From JAGVPT01 sp963827085 (GTDB lineage: Bacteria > Bacteroidota > Ignavibacteria > UBA10030 > UBA8401): 64,000 nt of DNA. Where the stretch lies: the NCBI GenBank assembly GCA_963827085.1, contig CAWGZY010000001.1, positions 474,300 through 538,299 on the forward strand, in the 5' to 3' direction. The notes beneath the pieces were generated by a model. It did no database searches and was not told the DNA's origin. It saw only the letters and a list, made by a program, of their open reading frames with translations. A program made the translations under genes and the position numbers. Shown piece by piece: positions 52,719-61,872 of the stretch; the first letter of the stretch is position 1; every line of letters begins with the position of its first letter.

Positions 52719-52870
52719 TTCTAACGGACCGGAGCTAAGCTGCGGCGGCGAAGCGCCGCAGCGACGGTAGCCATTCCGCGCGTGGCGAGTCATGTCCGAT
52801 AGTAACTGGTCGTTTCGCGCGTATTAGATCATCGACGGCTGGTTCCGTCAGCTTGAGCGACTGGTTAGGC
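52719..52870 (-). repeat. attC, type I
   Basis: Cores TTCTAAC/GTTAGGC. Confidence 0.93.
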
Positions 52871-53093
52871 GGCGATAAGTGCATTTTGATGAGAATACGC
52901 TTTCGTACTGACTGTATTATATTAGAAACTATCTTTAAGAAAGCAATACCAAGCTTTTGGTATTTGATAAAGTGACCGTATTTAGTGAATGCGTTGTCTG
53001 AAAGAAGAGTCGTTTGTAGAAAAACCGGATGACTGCTTGTAGGTTAATTCTTTTAACTCCTCCTTTTTTCTTTTGCTACAAATTGCTTTCGCC
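52871..53093 (-). other. ORF-less cassette body, family B copy 5
   Basis: Isolated B copy between two genes. TTTTGATGAGAATACGC start like copy 4. Confidence 0.8.
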
Positions 53094-53245
53094 GCCTAAC
53101 GGACCGGAGCTAAGCTGCGGCGGCGAAGCGCCGCAGCGACGGAATCCAGTCCGCGCGTGGTAGGTCACGTCTGATTGTAACTCCTAATTTCGCGCGCGCA
53201 AAATCGTCGACGGCTGGTTCCGTCAGCTTGAGCGACTGGTTAGCC
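53094..53245 (-). repeat. attC, type I
   Basis: Cores GCCTAAC/GTTAGCC. Centre GGTAGGTCACGTCTGATTGT. Confidence 0.92.
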
Positions 53246-53275
53246 TGCAACCAGAATTTTTAATATCCGAATTAT

Positions 53276-54334
53276 CTATTCCCTTCGACCCACCAATATG
53301 AATGCTTGACTTGGAAAAACTGTATAGTCCGATCCTACCGCTACAATCATATTAGTTGAGACTGCAACAGAATATAGAGGTTGGTCGAGATTCGTTTCAT
53401 TCAGTAATTTCCAATCCGTTCCGTTATAGTGCCAAATCATCCCAAAGTCCCCTACCACCGCTACGTTATTCTCAGCGCTTCCACCTATGCAGTAGGGAAA
53501 ATGGTCGATAGAAAGGCTCTGCCTCGCAGTATCGATACCGGTAATATCTTGTGTATACACTCCAAGGTTTGTTGCGGTAAAGAGATGCTTTATTCCCCAT
53601 ACGCTTGTGACAAGATCGCCATACGGAGGTGTTACTCCGCCTTGTCGTGTCCAAATAGTATTCCATTGTGTGCCGTTGTACATGAGCAATACACTCTGGC
53701 TGTTATCATTACTGTAACCACTTGCCCACACGACGCTCCCGTCCGGCGTTCCCCAAACGTCGCGAAGGTCTATTGTTGTTCCGCTCGATTGTGTCGTCCA
53801 GGTATTACCGTTGTAAAAATCAATTTGACCGATTGGCCCAACAGTATAAATAGCATTTCCATTAACCGCCCAGATTTTATATGCTGATGCCGGTAAGCAC
53901 ATTATGTTTTGTTGTACATTGTTTTTCCAGATTGTTATCTGAGAATTGGAGGCAAACCAAACCTCTGTCTCACTCATGGTTAAAATGGCATCTATAGGAT
54001 AAGCGCCAGTATGTACTTGACCACAAAAAGTATAAAACTGGATTTGTAATAATTCCCACTTCTTCCCGTTCCAATGCGCGGCATTATACATTGTGTCGAT
54101 ATTCGGATAAATTGCGCCGACAACCCATATATCCGTATCATTTACAATGGTGGCATCCTTAAAGTAGCTCGACCCGCCCAGTCCGCTGAACGTATATGGT
54201 GTGAATGTAAAGTTGTGGTTCGTCGTATCTGATCCAGAACTTTGGGGAGCCACCGATGGTTCTTTTTTACACGTTAGCGCGTTGAGCAAAAAGCATGCAA
54301 GAAGAAAAAATGTAAAAAATCGTATGCAATTCAC
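53276..54334 (-). CDS. Beta-propeller lipoprotein, paralogue 2
   Basis: 352 residues from a GTG. Lipobox-like NALTC followed by KKEPSVAPQSSG and DTTNHNFTFTPYTF. Blade motifs AAHWNGKKWELLQI, QIDFYNGNTWTTQSSGTTID, LMYNGTQWNTIWT, MIWHYNGTDWKLLNETN. Its cassette has the same inverted ends (CCTGCAAC) as the cassette of paralogue 3, so the two probably come from a duplicated cassette that then diverged. Confidence 0.75.
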   Translation of the reverse strand: MNCIRFFTFFLLACFLLNALTCKKEPSVAPQSSGSDTTNHNFTFTPYTFSGLGGSSYFKDATIVNDTDIWVVGAIYPNIDTMYNAAHWNGKKWELLQIQFYTFCGQVHTGAYPIDAILTMSETEVWFASNSQITIWKNNVQQNIMCLPASAYKIWAVNGNAIYTVGPIGQIDFYNGNTWTTQSSGTTIDLRDVWGTPDGSVVWASGYSNDNSQSVLLMYNGTQWNTIWTRQGGVTPPYGDLVTSVWGIKHLFTATNLGVYTQDITGIDTARQSLSIDHFPYCIGGSAENNVAVVGDFGMIWHYNGTDWKLLNETNLDQPLYSVAVSTNMIVAVGSDYTVFPSQAFILVGRRE

Positions 54335-54391
54335 TTAAGCGCCGTAAAGGTTCTACTTTGAAAATGTTTCGTAAACACGTTCGAGGTTGCA

Positions 54392-54543
54392 GGCTAACGA
54401 ACCGGAGCTAAGCTGCGGCGGCGAAGCGCCGCAGCGACGGTAGCCAGTCCGCGCGAGCTAAGTCCTGTCCGATTGTAACTCCTAATTTCGCGCGAGCAAA
54501 ATCGTCGACGGCTGGTTCCGTCAGCTTGAGCGACTGGTTAGCT
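54392..54543 (-). repeat. attC, type I
   Basis: Cores GGCTAAC/GTTAGCT. Centre GCGAGCTAAGTCCTGTCCGA. Confidence 0.92.
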
Positions 54544-54555
54544 GGCACACGGAAT

Positions 54556-55305
54556 TCAATTGTTTGCCCATCCGCCTTCATGATATAAGGATTGAACTTC
54601 TTCATCAGACAATGCTCGATCATAAACTCTAATATCATCAATAATTCCATTCCAATAATACGTGGTAGGAAATTGAGTATGTGTTCCTATTGCGGAATAA
54701 GAATGGGCAGGCCATTTAGCCAAAGGTAGATCTGGGACTGTTCTCGATCCAACCAGTTTCCCATTAATCAAAAATTCTGTTTTTTGCCCCTTAATATAAC
54801 GTCCAACTAGAAAATAAAAAATCTTGGCTTGCAGAGTATCCAGTACATTAAGAGAATACCAATTTTGACTACCATAAAAGCCAGTTTCGAGATTAACACC
54901 AAAGCCCAGATTGCCATTTGTAATCGCTAAGGCTGCTTCGCCTTGATCTAGACCTTTATAAAGAATTATATGATTATCGTTATCAATGGTGTCTTTCATT
55001 ACCCAAACTGCAAATGTGAAAGCTGGACAAGTATCTGGAAATAATTCAGGAATGAGAATGGATGCACCTCCTGTAAAATGATACGCGCTATTACTTTTAC
55101 CAAATCGATCAGTGGTCAAAGTTGCTCTATCAACAGTTTCATTACTATCCCTTCCAATAACATTATAGGGATTTCCATTAAAGGGATAATAGGCCAATAG
55201 GTTGGCTGTTGGCGTGTTAACCGTTGAGGTATTCCTTGTTAGATTATTGTTGCATCCCATGAAAAGAAGGAAAGCAAGTATAAGTATAGAAAATGTTTTA
55301 TTCAT
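54556..55305 (-). CDS. LamG-domain lipoprotein
   Basis: 249 residues. Lipobox LLFMGC near 18, then LLAYYPFNGNPYNVIGRDSN and a complete LamG_3 fold: YHFTGGASILIPELF, FTFAVWVMKD, FLINGKLVGSRTV, SYSAIGTHTQF, and the closing GIIDDIRVYDRALSDEEVQS. Carbohydrate or protein binding is usual for this fold. Related in its LamG part to the gene at 6120-7154. Confidence 0.85.
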   Translation of the reverse strand: MNKTFSILILAFLLFMGCNNNLTRNTSTVNTPTANLLAYYPFNGNPYNVIGRDSNETVDRATLTTDRFGKSNSAYHFTGGASILIPELFPDTCPAFTFAVWVMKDTIDNDNHIILYKGLDQGEAALAITNGNLGFGVNLETGFYGSQNWYSLNVLDTLQAKIFYFLVGRYIKGQKTEFLINGKLVGSRTVPDLPLAKWPAHSYSAIGTHTQFPTTYYWNGIIDDIRVYDRALSDEEVQSLYHEGGWANN

Positions 55306-55333
55306 TGTAAAACTCCGAATGATGTTTTGTGCC

Positions 55334-55483
55334 AGCTAACGGACCGGAGCTAAGCTGCGGCGACGTGCAGCCAAATCAATGGTAGACTGTACGCGCGGCA
55401 GACATCGCCATTTCCTTAAAAAATTTTTTGCGCGCGGCGAAAAGCTGACGGCTGGTTCCGTCAGCTTGAGCGACTGGTTAGCC
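55334..55483 (-). repeat. attC, type II
   Basis: Cores AGCTAAC/GTTAGCC. GACGTGCAGCCAAATCAATG and AAAAAATTTTTTGCGCGCGG. Confidence 0.9.
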
Positions 55484-55529
55484 TGCAACCATTGTTCTTT
55501 ACGTTTTATACCTGCGGTTTTCATTTTGA

Positions 55530-56603
55530 TCAATTTCTCTTACCTAACGAGATTTCTCCCATCCAGTTTAAGCCTGTTGCATCAAAGCCAACTGCAACGA
55601 TTGTATTTTCGGAAACAGCGATTGAATATAGCGGCTTGAGAAGTTCATCCGGAGTTTCCTCAAACCAAGTGGAACCATTGTAGTGCCAAATCGATTTATA
55701 GTCTGTTGCTACTGCGATGTTGTTATTCGCGCTTCCACGTATCAAGTGTGGAACCGAGGTCAAGATAACAACTCGCCGTGTAGAGTCATTTCCTGAAAGC
55801 GGTGTTAAATATATACCGGTTGCAGATCCTACGTACAGAAATTTGTCACTTGACCATTGAGTCAAAACTAGGTCTTCGTAAGGAGGGGTTGAAGTCCCTT
55901 GTTGTAACCAGGTTGTTTTCCAGAGTGCACCATTATATTGTAATAAGGTACTCTGGCTTAGATCGTTACTATACCCACACGCCCAAACCTCGCTTCCATC
56001 GGCAGTCCCCCACACATCATGAAGGTCTATCGTTGTTCCGCTCGAAAGTTTCGTCCATATGATTCCGTTGTATTGAGCTATCATTCCCTTCTGTCCCACG
56101 CCGATAATATTATTGGGACTCATTCCCCAAAGCTTGTCGACTGATTGACCATTTTCTGTGCCTCCGATTAGTGAAATTCGACTAAACGAAGCGCTTGTCT
56201 GTCGCGAACTTCCGTTCCAGTTATGTATACCTCCATCGGTGAGCCAAATATTATTTGTTCCGAAAATAAATATGGCTCTAATACTGTAAATAAATTGATT
56301 GTCCGTATCAAATACTGCTATTAGCTTCCATTGATTTCCATCCCAATGTGCTGCATTATATATCGAACTATCAGAGTAAATTATGCCAACCGCCCAAATG
56401 TCGCTGTCATTTACAATCGCGACATCTTTGAAATAGCTCGACCCGCCGTTGCCGCCAAATGTGTATTGTGTCCACGTAAAGTTGTGACTGGTTGTATCCG
56501 GGCCAGAAGTTAGAGGCGCTACCGGCGACTCCTTTTTGCAATTTAATGCTGTGAGTGTTATACAAATGAAAAGTAAAATTGTAGGAAGCTGTTTGAAACT
56601 CAC
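55530..56603 (-). CDS. Beta-propeller lipoprotein, paralogue 3
   Basis: 357 residues from a GTG. Lipobox-like TALNC followed by KKESPVAPLTSGP and DTTSHNFTWTQYTF. Blades AAHWDGNQWKLIAV, MIAQYNGIIWTKLSSGTTID, LLQYNGALWKTTWLQ, SIWHYNGSTWFEET. Closest to paralogue 2 in sequence and cassette ends, but followed by a type II attC whereas paralogue 2 has a type I. Confidence 0.75.
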   Translation of the reverse strand: MSFKQLPTILLFICITLTALNCKKESPVAPLTSGPDTTSHNFTWTQYTFGGNGGSSYFKDVAIVNDSDIWAVGIIYSDSSIYNAAHWDGNQWKLIAVFDTDNQFIYSIRAIFIFGTNNIWLTDGGIHNWNGSSRQTSASFSRISLIGGTENGQSVDKLWGMSPNNIIGVGQKGMIAQYNGIIWTKLSSGTTIDLHDVWGTADGSEVWACGYSNDLSQSTLLQYNGALWKTTWLQQGTSTPPYEDLVLTQWSSDKFLYVGSATGIYLTPLSGNDSTRRVVILTSVPHLIRGSANNNIAVATDYKSIWHYNGSTWFEETPDELLKPLYSIAVSENTIVAVGFDATGLNWMGEISLGKRN

Positions 56604-56633
56604 TCATTCCTCGTATACGAACAAAATGTTGCA

Positions 56634-56785
56634 GGCTAACGGACCGGAGCTAAGCTGCGGCGGCGAAGCGCCGCAGCGACGGAATCCAGTCCGCGCGTGG
56701 CGAGTCATGTCCAATAGTAGCTATTTGTTTCGCGCGTGCTAAATCGCCGACGGCTGGTTCCGTCAGCTTGAGCGACTGGTTAGGT
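56634..56785 (-). repeat. attC, type I
   Basis: Cores GGCTAAC/GTTAGGT. Confidence 0.93.
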
Positions 56786-57037
56786 GGCAAAGTCAGTTGG
56801 TTAACCTGCATACAGCTTCGCACTAAGAATGCTTCGTTTTTGATTTTGCTTATAAACATAGCTCCCAACTATGATTGCCTGGTAAGCTCTCCGCACCAGA
56901 TAATATCGTTTTATCGCAGTTATTGCAATTAGAAAATCTGACTGCTTGTAGACTCATCTTTTTGGAGCTCAATCAAAGAATAAAACTTGAATTACTGAAA
57001 CTGTTTCTTTCTTAGATAATCTAAGCTTTTCTTTGCC
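56786..57037 (-). other. ORF-less cassette body, family A copy 6
   Basis: Haplotype 2 centre (CCGCACCAGATAATATCG) and CTTAGATAATCTAAG palindrome. Confidence 0.8.
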
Positions 57038-57189
57038 ACCTAACGGACCGGAGCTAAGCTGCGGCGGCGAAGCGCCGCAGCGACGGTAGCCAGTCCGCGC
57101 GTGGCAATTCATGTCCAATAGTAGCTGGCTGTTTCGCGCGTGTTAAATCATCGACGGCTGGTTCCGTCAGCTTGAGCGACTGGTTAGGT
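57038..57189 (-). repeat. attC, type I
   Basis: Cores ACCTAAC/GTTAGGT. Confidence 0.94.
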
Positions 57190-57444
57190 GGCAAAGTCAG
57201 CTGGTTAACCTGCATACAGCTTCGCACTAAGAATGCTTCGTTTTTGATTTTGCTTATAAACATAGCTCCCAACTATGATTGCCAGGAAAGCTCTCCATAC
57301 CAGAAAATATCGTTTTATTGCAGTTATTGCAATTAGAAAATCTCACTGCTTATAGATTCGTATCTTTGGAAACTTGAATCAAAAAAACAAAACTTGAATT
57401 ACTGAAACTGTTTCTTTCTTAGACAATCTAAGCTTTTCTTTGCC
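57190..57444 (-). other. ORF-less cassette body, family A copy 7
   Basis: Haplotype 2 centre with a TGA in the candidate frame; palindrome decayed to CTTAGACAATCTAAG. Confidence 0.8.
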
Positions 57445-57596
57445 ACCTAACGGACCGGAGCTAAGCTGCGGCGGCGAAGCGCCGCAGCGACGGTAGCCTG
57501 TCCGCGCGTGGCAAGTCATGTCCGATAGTAGCTGGTTGTTTCGCGCGTGTTAAATCACCAACGGCTGGTTCCGTCAGCTTGAGCGACTGGTTAGGC
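57445..57596 (-). repeat. attC, type I
   Basis: Cores ACCTAAC/GTTAGGC. Confidence 0.94.
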
Positions 57597-57848
57597 GGCG
57601 AAGAGTGTCGGTTAAACGGCATACCAGTTCGTATCAAGAATGTTTCGTATTTGATACTGTTTATAAACATAGCTCCCAACTATGATTGCCAGGAAAGCTC
57701 TCCGTACCAGATAATATCGTTTTATTGCAGTTATTGCAATTAGAAAATCTGACTGCTTATAGATTCATATCTTTGGAGACTCAAATCAAGAGACGAAGCT
57801 TGGAAAACCGAAAACACTTTTTTTCTAGATAACTTATTTTTTTCCGCC
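57597..57848 (-). other. ORF-less cassette body, variant A' copy 2
   Basis: Very close to the A' copy at 33658 (GGCGAAGAGTGTCGGTTAAA). Confidence 0.78.
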
Positions 57849-58000
57849 GCCTAACGAACCGGAGCTAAGCTGCGGCGGCGGAGCGCCGCAGCGACGGTAG
57901 CCTGTCCGCGCGTGGCGAGTCATGTCCAATAGTAGCTGGTTGTTTCGCGCGTGTTAAATCGTCGACGGCTGGTTCCGTCAGCTTGAGCGACTGGTTAGGC
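57849..58000 (-). repeat. attC, type I
   Basis: Cores GCCTAAC/GTTAGGC; hairpin GCGGCGGAGCGCCGC. Confidence 0.93.
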
Positions 58001-58065
58001 AGCAAACGGTTTGTTGTATCCTTCGGTACGTTGGTTGCAACACCATAACGGATTTTTTTGAGCAT
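57865..58065 (-). CDS. Possible short gene reading into attC
   Basis: 66 codons. Unlike other attC read-throughs, this ATG has a strong GGGGAGG nine bases upstream and a unique 21-residue start (MLKKIRYGVATNVPKDTTNR) before the attC-encoded PNQSLKLTE tail. It lies 27 bases after the stop of the propeller gene at 58092 in the same cassette. It might be a leaderless remnant of a second gene. Doubtful. Confidence 0.3.
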   Translation of the reverse strand: MLKKIRYGVATNVPKDTTNRLLPNQSLKLTEPAVDDLTRAKQPATIGHDSPRADRLPSLRRSAAAA

Positions 58066-58091
58066 TGGCGAAACCTCCCCGCCGATAAAAT

Positions 58092-59195
58092 TTACCGGCT
58101 CTCGATTACCACTAATCCCCTCTGAGCTATACCATTAGCGTTACCCACGATGACGAAAATATTGCCGTATGAAGCAAAGGCATTCACATTATATCCCACG
58201 ATGGAAGGTCTAATTGCCATCCAGCTTTTTCCATTAAAATGTATTACCAATCCCTCTATTAAACTTACCAAAAATAAATCATTATCTGCGTTCCCTCTAA
58301 CGCCCAACGCAGGGAAAAATTCTTGAATCCCGTAAACACTATTTGCCTTAAACGGAGCAAGGCTTTCGACCTCATATAATTCACCATTACCAGAACCCGC
58401 CAATAGCCATAATTTCGAATTTTTGTTTTTCCGGTATATCGATTGCATGGCACCAACAAATTGATTTGGTGCCGGCGGGCTACTGTTGTAGACATCATAC
58501 TGATTTGCCGCGTTCCATGCTTTTCCATTGTAATAAAGGAATATGGTCGCTGTTCCGTCAACGCCCCCCGATCCAAATCCCGCAGCATATACTTCATCTT
58601 CATCGCCCCATACATCCCATAAGGGAGGATTAGTCACCCCAGTCATCATTTGGGTAAAGTTTGTGCCATCCCAGTGTGCAGCATTCCCTTGATATCCAAC
58701 GAAGTAAATATCATTAGGAGACCGCGCCCACATATGTCTTATGCTTCCTGCACCTACGTAATATGATGTCCATGTTGTGCCGTTCCACCGTGCGTGAGAA
58801 TTATATTGAGAGATGACAAAAATACATGAGTCATTAAAGGCCTTAATCCCGATTAAAGGTTGAATATCCGGCGCCATACCACCATATCCAACTATTGGCA
58901 CTGCTATCATATTCCAGTTTAAACCATTCCAATGAGCTACGTTATACTTATTTACAAAATAATTATTGGCATCTTTCGCGGTAAATTGTCCCGTAACCCA
59001 TATATCGTTCTCGTTTACAATATCGACTGCATTCGCTGTGGAGAAGCTATCGCCGAGCGTATCAATTCTTGTTATTAAAAAATTATGAGAGGTCGTATCC
59101 GTTATGTCGGTCGGCGGCACAAGAGGTGGATTTTTTTTACAGTTGACTGAGCAAAGAAATACAAGAAGTAAGAAAATCAATAGTCTAGTTTCCAT
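58092..59195 (-). CDS. Beta-propeller lipoprotein, paralogue 4
   Basis: 367 residues. Lipobox-like CSVNC followed by KKNPPLVPPTDI and DTTSHNFLITRIDT. Blades VAHWNGLNWNMIAV, SHARWNGTTWTSYYV, NAAHWDGTNFTQMMTGVTNP, LYYNGKAWNAANQY, VIHFNGKSWMAI. The most divergent of the four paralogues. AAAGGCTTA lies before the ATG. Confidence 0.75.
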   Translation of the reverse strand: METRLLIFLLLVFLCSVNCKKNPPLVPPTDITDTTSHNFLITRIDTLGDSFSTANAVDIVNENDIWVTGQFTAKDANNYFVNKYNVAHWNGLNWNMIAVPIVGYGGMAPDIQPLIGIKAFNDSCIFVISQYNSHARWNGTTWTSYYVGAGSIRHMWARSPNDIYFVGYQGNAAHWDGTNFTQMMTGVTNPPLWDVWGDEDEVYAAGFGSGGVDGTATIFLYYNGKAWNAANQYDVYNSSPPAPNQFVGAMQSIYRKNKNSKLWLLAGSGNGELYEVESLAPFKANSVYGIQEFFPALGVRGNADNDLFLVSLIEGLVIHFNGKSWMAIRPSIVGYNVNAFASYGNIFVIVGNANGIAQRGLVVIESR

Positions 59196-59259
59196 TAAGC
59201 CTTTGGCTTGAAGCTATGACTTATAACCGAAAGTCGATCGTACTCGTTTTGTTTTTGCT

Positions 59260-59412
59260 GCCTAACGGACCGGAGCTAAGCTGCGGCGGCAAAAAGCCGC
59301 CGCAAGGTAGCTCAGTCCGCGCGTGCCAGTCAGTCCAACTCCTAATCCAGTCCAACTCCGCGCGGCGAAATCGTCGACGGCTGGTTCCGTCAGCTTGAGC
59401 GACTGGTTAGGG
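59260..59412 (-). repeat. attC, type I, altered
   Basis: Cores GCCTAAC/GTTAGGG. Hairpin GCGGCGGCAAAAAGCCGCCGC; centre with two CCAACTCC direct repeats. Confidence 0.9.
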
Positions 59413-59473
59413 TGCACTTTTATCTGCCTCTTTCATTGCCGAGTCCATGATATAAGCAAGGTAAACTTTGATT

Positions 59474-60301
59474 TCATTTGGATTTCCGAACTTGAAATAA
59501 TTCACTAGAAGTTGTACTGTTTTCGGCGCAGTAGTCAAGTGCAATACAAGTGTAAGAAGAAATTAGGATCGGGAATTGAGGCGCAAGAGTGATCGCGTTC
59601 CCATCTGATACAATATTTACTAGACTTGCAGATGCATGGGTTGAAATTGAAGTAGAGCCATAAACTTTTACATAATCGAATGAAAGCCCTAGGCTATCCG
59701 AGATGAATCGAAGGCTCGGGTTCTTGGGGCCACCGTAAATTTTCCATGCCCAATGGAATGGTTGCTTCGGATGATAATCATTCTTCACGGAGTTGAATTC
59801 GGATTTGATCTTATCGACTGTAGATGGGCCGATTGAACGCTCAAATTGAGCCAAAGTAAGATTACCATTTGTGAGCAACGTAAGGTTTGCTTCTAGGTTG
59901 TTGCGTCTTTCAACAAATTCAAAATTTTCATAAAGTCGAGATCGACTCTCGGTATCTTTTTCGACAATTAGCTTGAGGTTGACATAAACTTCAAATAAAG
60001 AGCGAAGACTAATAACTGCTTCAGTGACAACCCCATTCATGAGTAGATTATACATTCCAAAGACAGACATTGATGCTTTAGCCGTGAGCGTTCGAAACGC
60101 AACATGTTTGCTATCGTTAGGAATCAATCCATGATCAACGAGATAACACATGTAGAAATAGAAGTCTTTCAAGTATCGGAGCATAGATTGATATGGAGCC
60201 GCTTTGTCGCTCAAGAGCTTCTCTAGCCCAGGCTCAACGATCTTTACATATCGTTGGAACTCGGAGTTAAATTTTCTTACGATGTCTGCTTCTGTTTGCA
60301 T
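59474..60301 (-). CDS. DUF5677-like protein, C-terminus frameshifted
   Basis: 275 residues from the ATG at 60301 (further upstream is attC). DUF5677 helices: FNSEFQRYVKIVEPGLEKLL, RTLTAKASMSVFGMYNLLMN, GVVTEAVISLRSLFEVYVNL, KLIVEKDTESRSRLYENFEF and ISTHASASLVN. Function unknown. The frame ends early at 59474, but the next frame stays open and plausible to the attC core (VQLLVNYFKFGNPNEIKVYL, then AYIMDSAMKEADKSAP and TAA), so one extra C near 59526 seems to have displaced the last ~40 residues. Real mutation or assembly error. Confidence 0.7.
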   Translation of the reverse strand: MQTEADIVRKFNSEFQRYVKIVEPGLEKLLSDKAAPYQSMLRYLKDFYFYMCYLVDHGLIPNDSKHVAFRTLTAKASMSVFGMYNLLMNGVVTEAVISLRSLFEVYVNLKLIVEKDTESRSRLYENFEFVERRNNLEANLTLLTNGNLTLAQFERSIGPSTVDKIKSEFNSVKNDYHPKQPFHWAWKIYGGPKNPSLRFISDSLGLSFDYVKVYGSTSISTHASASLVNIVSDGNAITLAPQFPILISSYTCIALDYCAENSTTSSELFQVRKSK

Positions 60302-60313
60302 GTGAAAAGTGCA

Positions 60314-60466
60314 CCCTAACTGTACCGCGGCTAAGCTGCGGCGACGTGCAGCCAGTTCATTGTAGACTGTTGCGCGGACGTGACGGTTCTTCATTTCAGT
60401 TTCTTTGATCTTACGCGCGGCGAAAAGCTGACGGCTGGTTCCGTCAGCTTGAGCCGCTGGTTAGGC
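60314..60466 (-). repeat. attC, type III
   Basis: Cores CCCTAAC/GTTAGGC. TGTACCGCGGC and GAGCCGCTGG pair; centre GTTGCGCGGACGTGACGG. Confidence 0.88.
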
Positions 60467-60488
60467 GCCAACATAAATTCTTTTAGGG

Positions 60489-61304
60489 TTATGGAAACCA
60501 GTCCTGAAAAATTGGTATTCTTCCACGACCTTGTGGATAGAGACCCATATGACCCTGAAGGTTGAGATTTGATCTGATGTGAATTCTTGCAAACTGCTCC
60601 ACAATGGTTGTGCTTATAGCAAGCCGTAGGTTCTCCGAGACCAGATCAAATGAAAGTGAAGTCTTTCCAGTGAAACGTTTGATATGGGCTATCGCGTGTC
60701 GGCAGTCATCCAGAAGGTACTCGCCAAGTGATTTTGATCCGATTTGAAGTTGTCGAATATCCGACATGGGAAGGTCATAGCCTGATGGATGGGCTAACAA
60801 TTTGTTAATCCATTCAACGGGTTTATTTCCTCCAATTTCCAAAATCTGCCAGTAGAGTAGAAAAGAAAATAACCTCCTATTGGAACTAAATGCTTCACGA
60901 AATAAAACGAGGGCTTTTCGTTGATCTTCGGTCTTGATTCTCGGAATGATGTTCAGGTCAGATCCTAAACTGTGTCCGTGAAATGGTGTTTGAGGAAAAT
61001 CGAATACTCTACATTTAGCGTTGCGAAGATTGAAGCCGACAGGCACCCCCATGCCACCAAGGTATTGAACAGAAATTGGTGAATGGTTTCCCCAGCTTAA
61101 TGCGGCTAGGAATTCGCCGGCATTAGTGAACGTTTTCTCTTTAACTGCTTCATTGTAAAAAGGGACGATCGTTATTAGAACATCTGACCATTTGCGCGGG
61201 TTGTTCTGGATCAGTTTATAATCAATTCCCTTATACTGAAAAAGATAGCTCTTCTTTTTAAAGCGATTGATGTTATCGAATCCTATGTGCAGGAGTTCTG
61301 GCAT
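60489..61304 (-). CDS. Unknown cytoplasmic protein, MauJ-like with HEPN-like motif
   Basis: 271 residues, no signal peptide. N-terminal half beta-rich (YKGIDYKLIQ, ISVQYLGGMGVPVGFNLRNA), C-terminal half helical: LFREAFSSNRRLFSFLLYWQ, ILEIGGNKPVEWINKLLAHP, then GEYLLDDCRHAIAHIKRFTG with an RHAIAH stretch reminiscent of the RxxxxH of HEPN domains. Resembles proteins annotated as methylamine-utilisation MauJ-like, but the role is unknown; an RNA-targeting activity is only a guess from the motif. Confidence 0.5.
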   Translation of the reverse strand: MPELLHIGFDNINRFKKKSYLFQYKGIDYKLIQNNPRKWSDVLITIVPFYNEAVKEKTFTNAGEFLAALSWGNHSPISVQYLGGMGVPVGFNLRNAKCRVFDFPQTPFHGHSLGSDLNIIPRIKTEDQRKALVLFREAFSSNRRLFSFLLYWQILEIGGNKPVEWINKLLAHPSGYDLPMSDIRQLQIGSKSLGEYLLDDCRHAIAHIKRFTGKTSLSFDLVSENLRLAISTTIVEQFARIHIRSNLNLQGHMGLYPQGRGRIPIFQDWFP

Positions 61305-61320
61305 ACTGTTGAATGTTGGC

Positions 61321-61472
61321 GCCTAACGGACCGGAGCTAAGCTGCGGCGGCGGAGCGCCGCAGCGACGGTAGCCTGTCCGCGCGTGGCAATTCATGTCCA
61401 ATAGTAGCTGGTCGTTTCGCGCGTGTTAAATCATCGACGGCTGGTTCCGTCAGCTTGAGCGACTGGTTAGGT
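61321..61472 (-). repeat. attC, type I
   Basis: Cores GCCTAAC/GTTAGGT; hairpin GCGGCGGAGCGCCGC. Confidence 0.93.
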
Positions 61473-61709
61473 GGCAAAGTGCAGTTGTTAACTGAATACG
61501 CTTCGCACTAAGACTCGTTTTTGATTTCTTATAAACATATCTCCCAACAATGATTGCCTAAGCTTTCAGTACCGGATAAATCGTTTTATCGGTTATTCAG
61601 TGAAATTCGTTGCCTAAAGACGGAATCGTTTGTAGAAAAACCAAATGACGCTTGTAGGTTAATTACTTTTAACTCCTGTTTTTTTCTTTGCTACAAGTTT
61701 TCTTTCGCC
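61473..61709 (-). other. ORF-less chimeric cassette body (A left, B right)
   Basis: Left ~120 bp match family A (GTTAACTGAATACGCTTCGC, CATATCTCCCAACAATG) and right ~100 bp match family B (GTTTGTAGAAAAACC, GCTTGTAGGTTAATT). Several small deletions are spread across it and its A hairpin is broken. Confidence 0.78.
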
Positions 61710-61859
61710 ACCTAACGAACCGGAGCTAAGCTGCGGCGACGTGCAGCCAAATCAATGGTAGACTATACGCGCGGCAGACATCGCCTTTCCCTTAAAAATT
61801 TTTTGGCGCGCGGCGAAAAGCTGACGGCTGGTTCCGTCAGCTTGAGCGACTGGTTAGGC
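61710..61859 (-). repeat. attC, type II
   Basis: Cores ACCTAAC/GTTAGGC. Confidence 0.9.
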
Positions 61860-61872
61860 TGCCGCCAGACCG

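Noticed and set aside
54408..54650. 80-codon frame overlapping the LamG gene end
   Set aside because: Reads the LamG gene in another frame and then the attC; no independent support.
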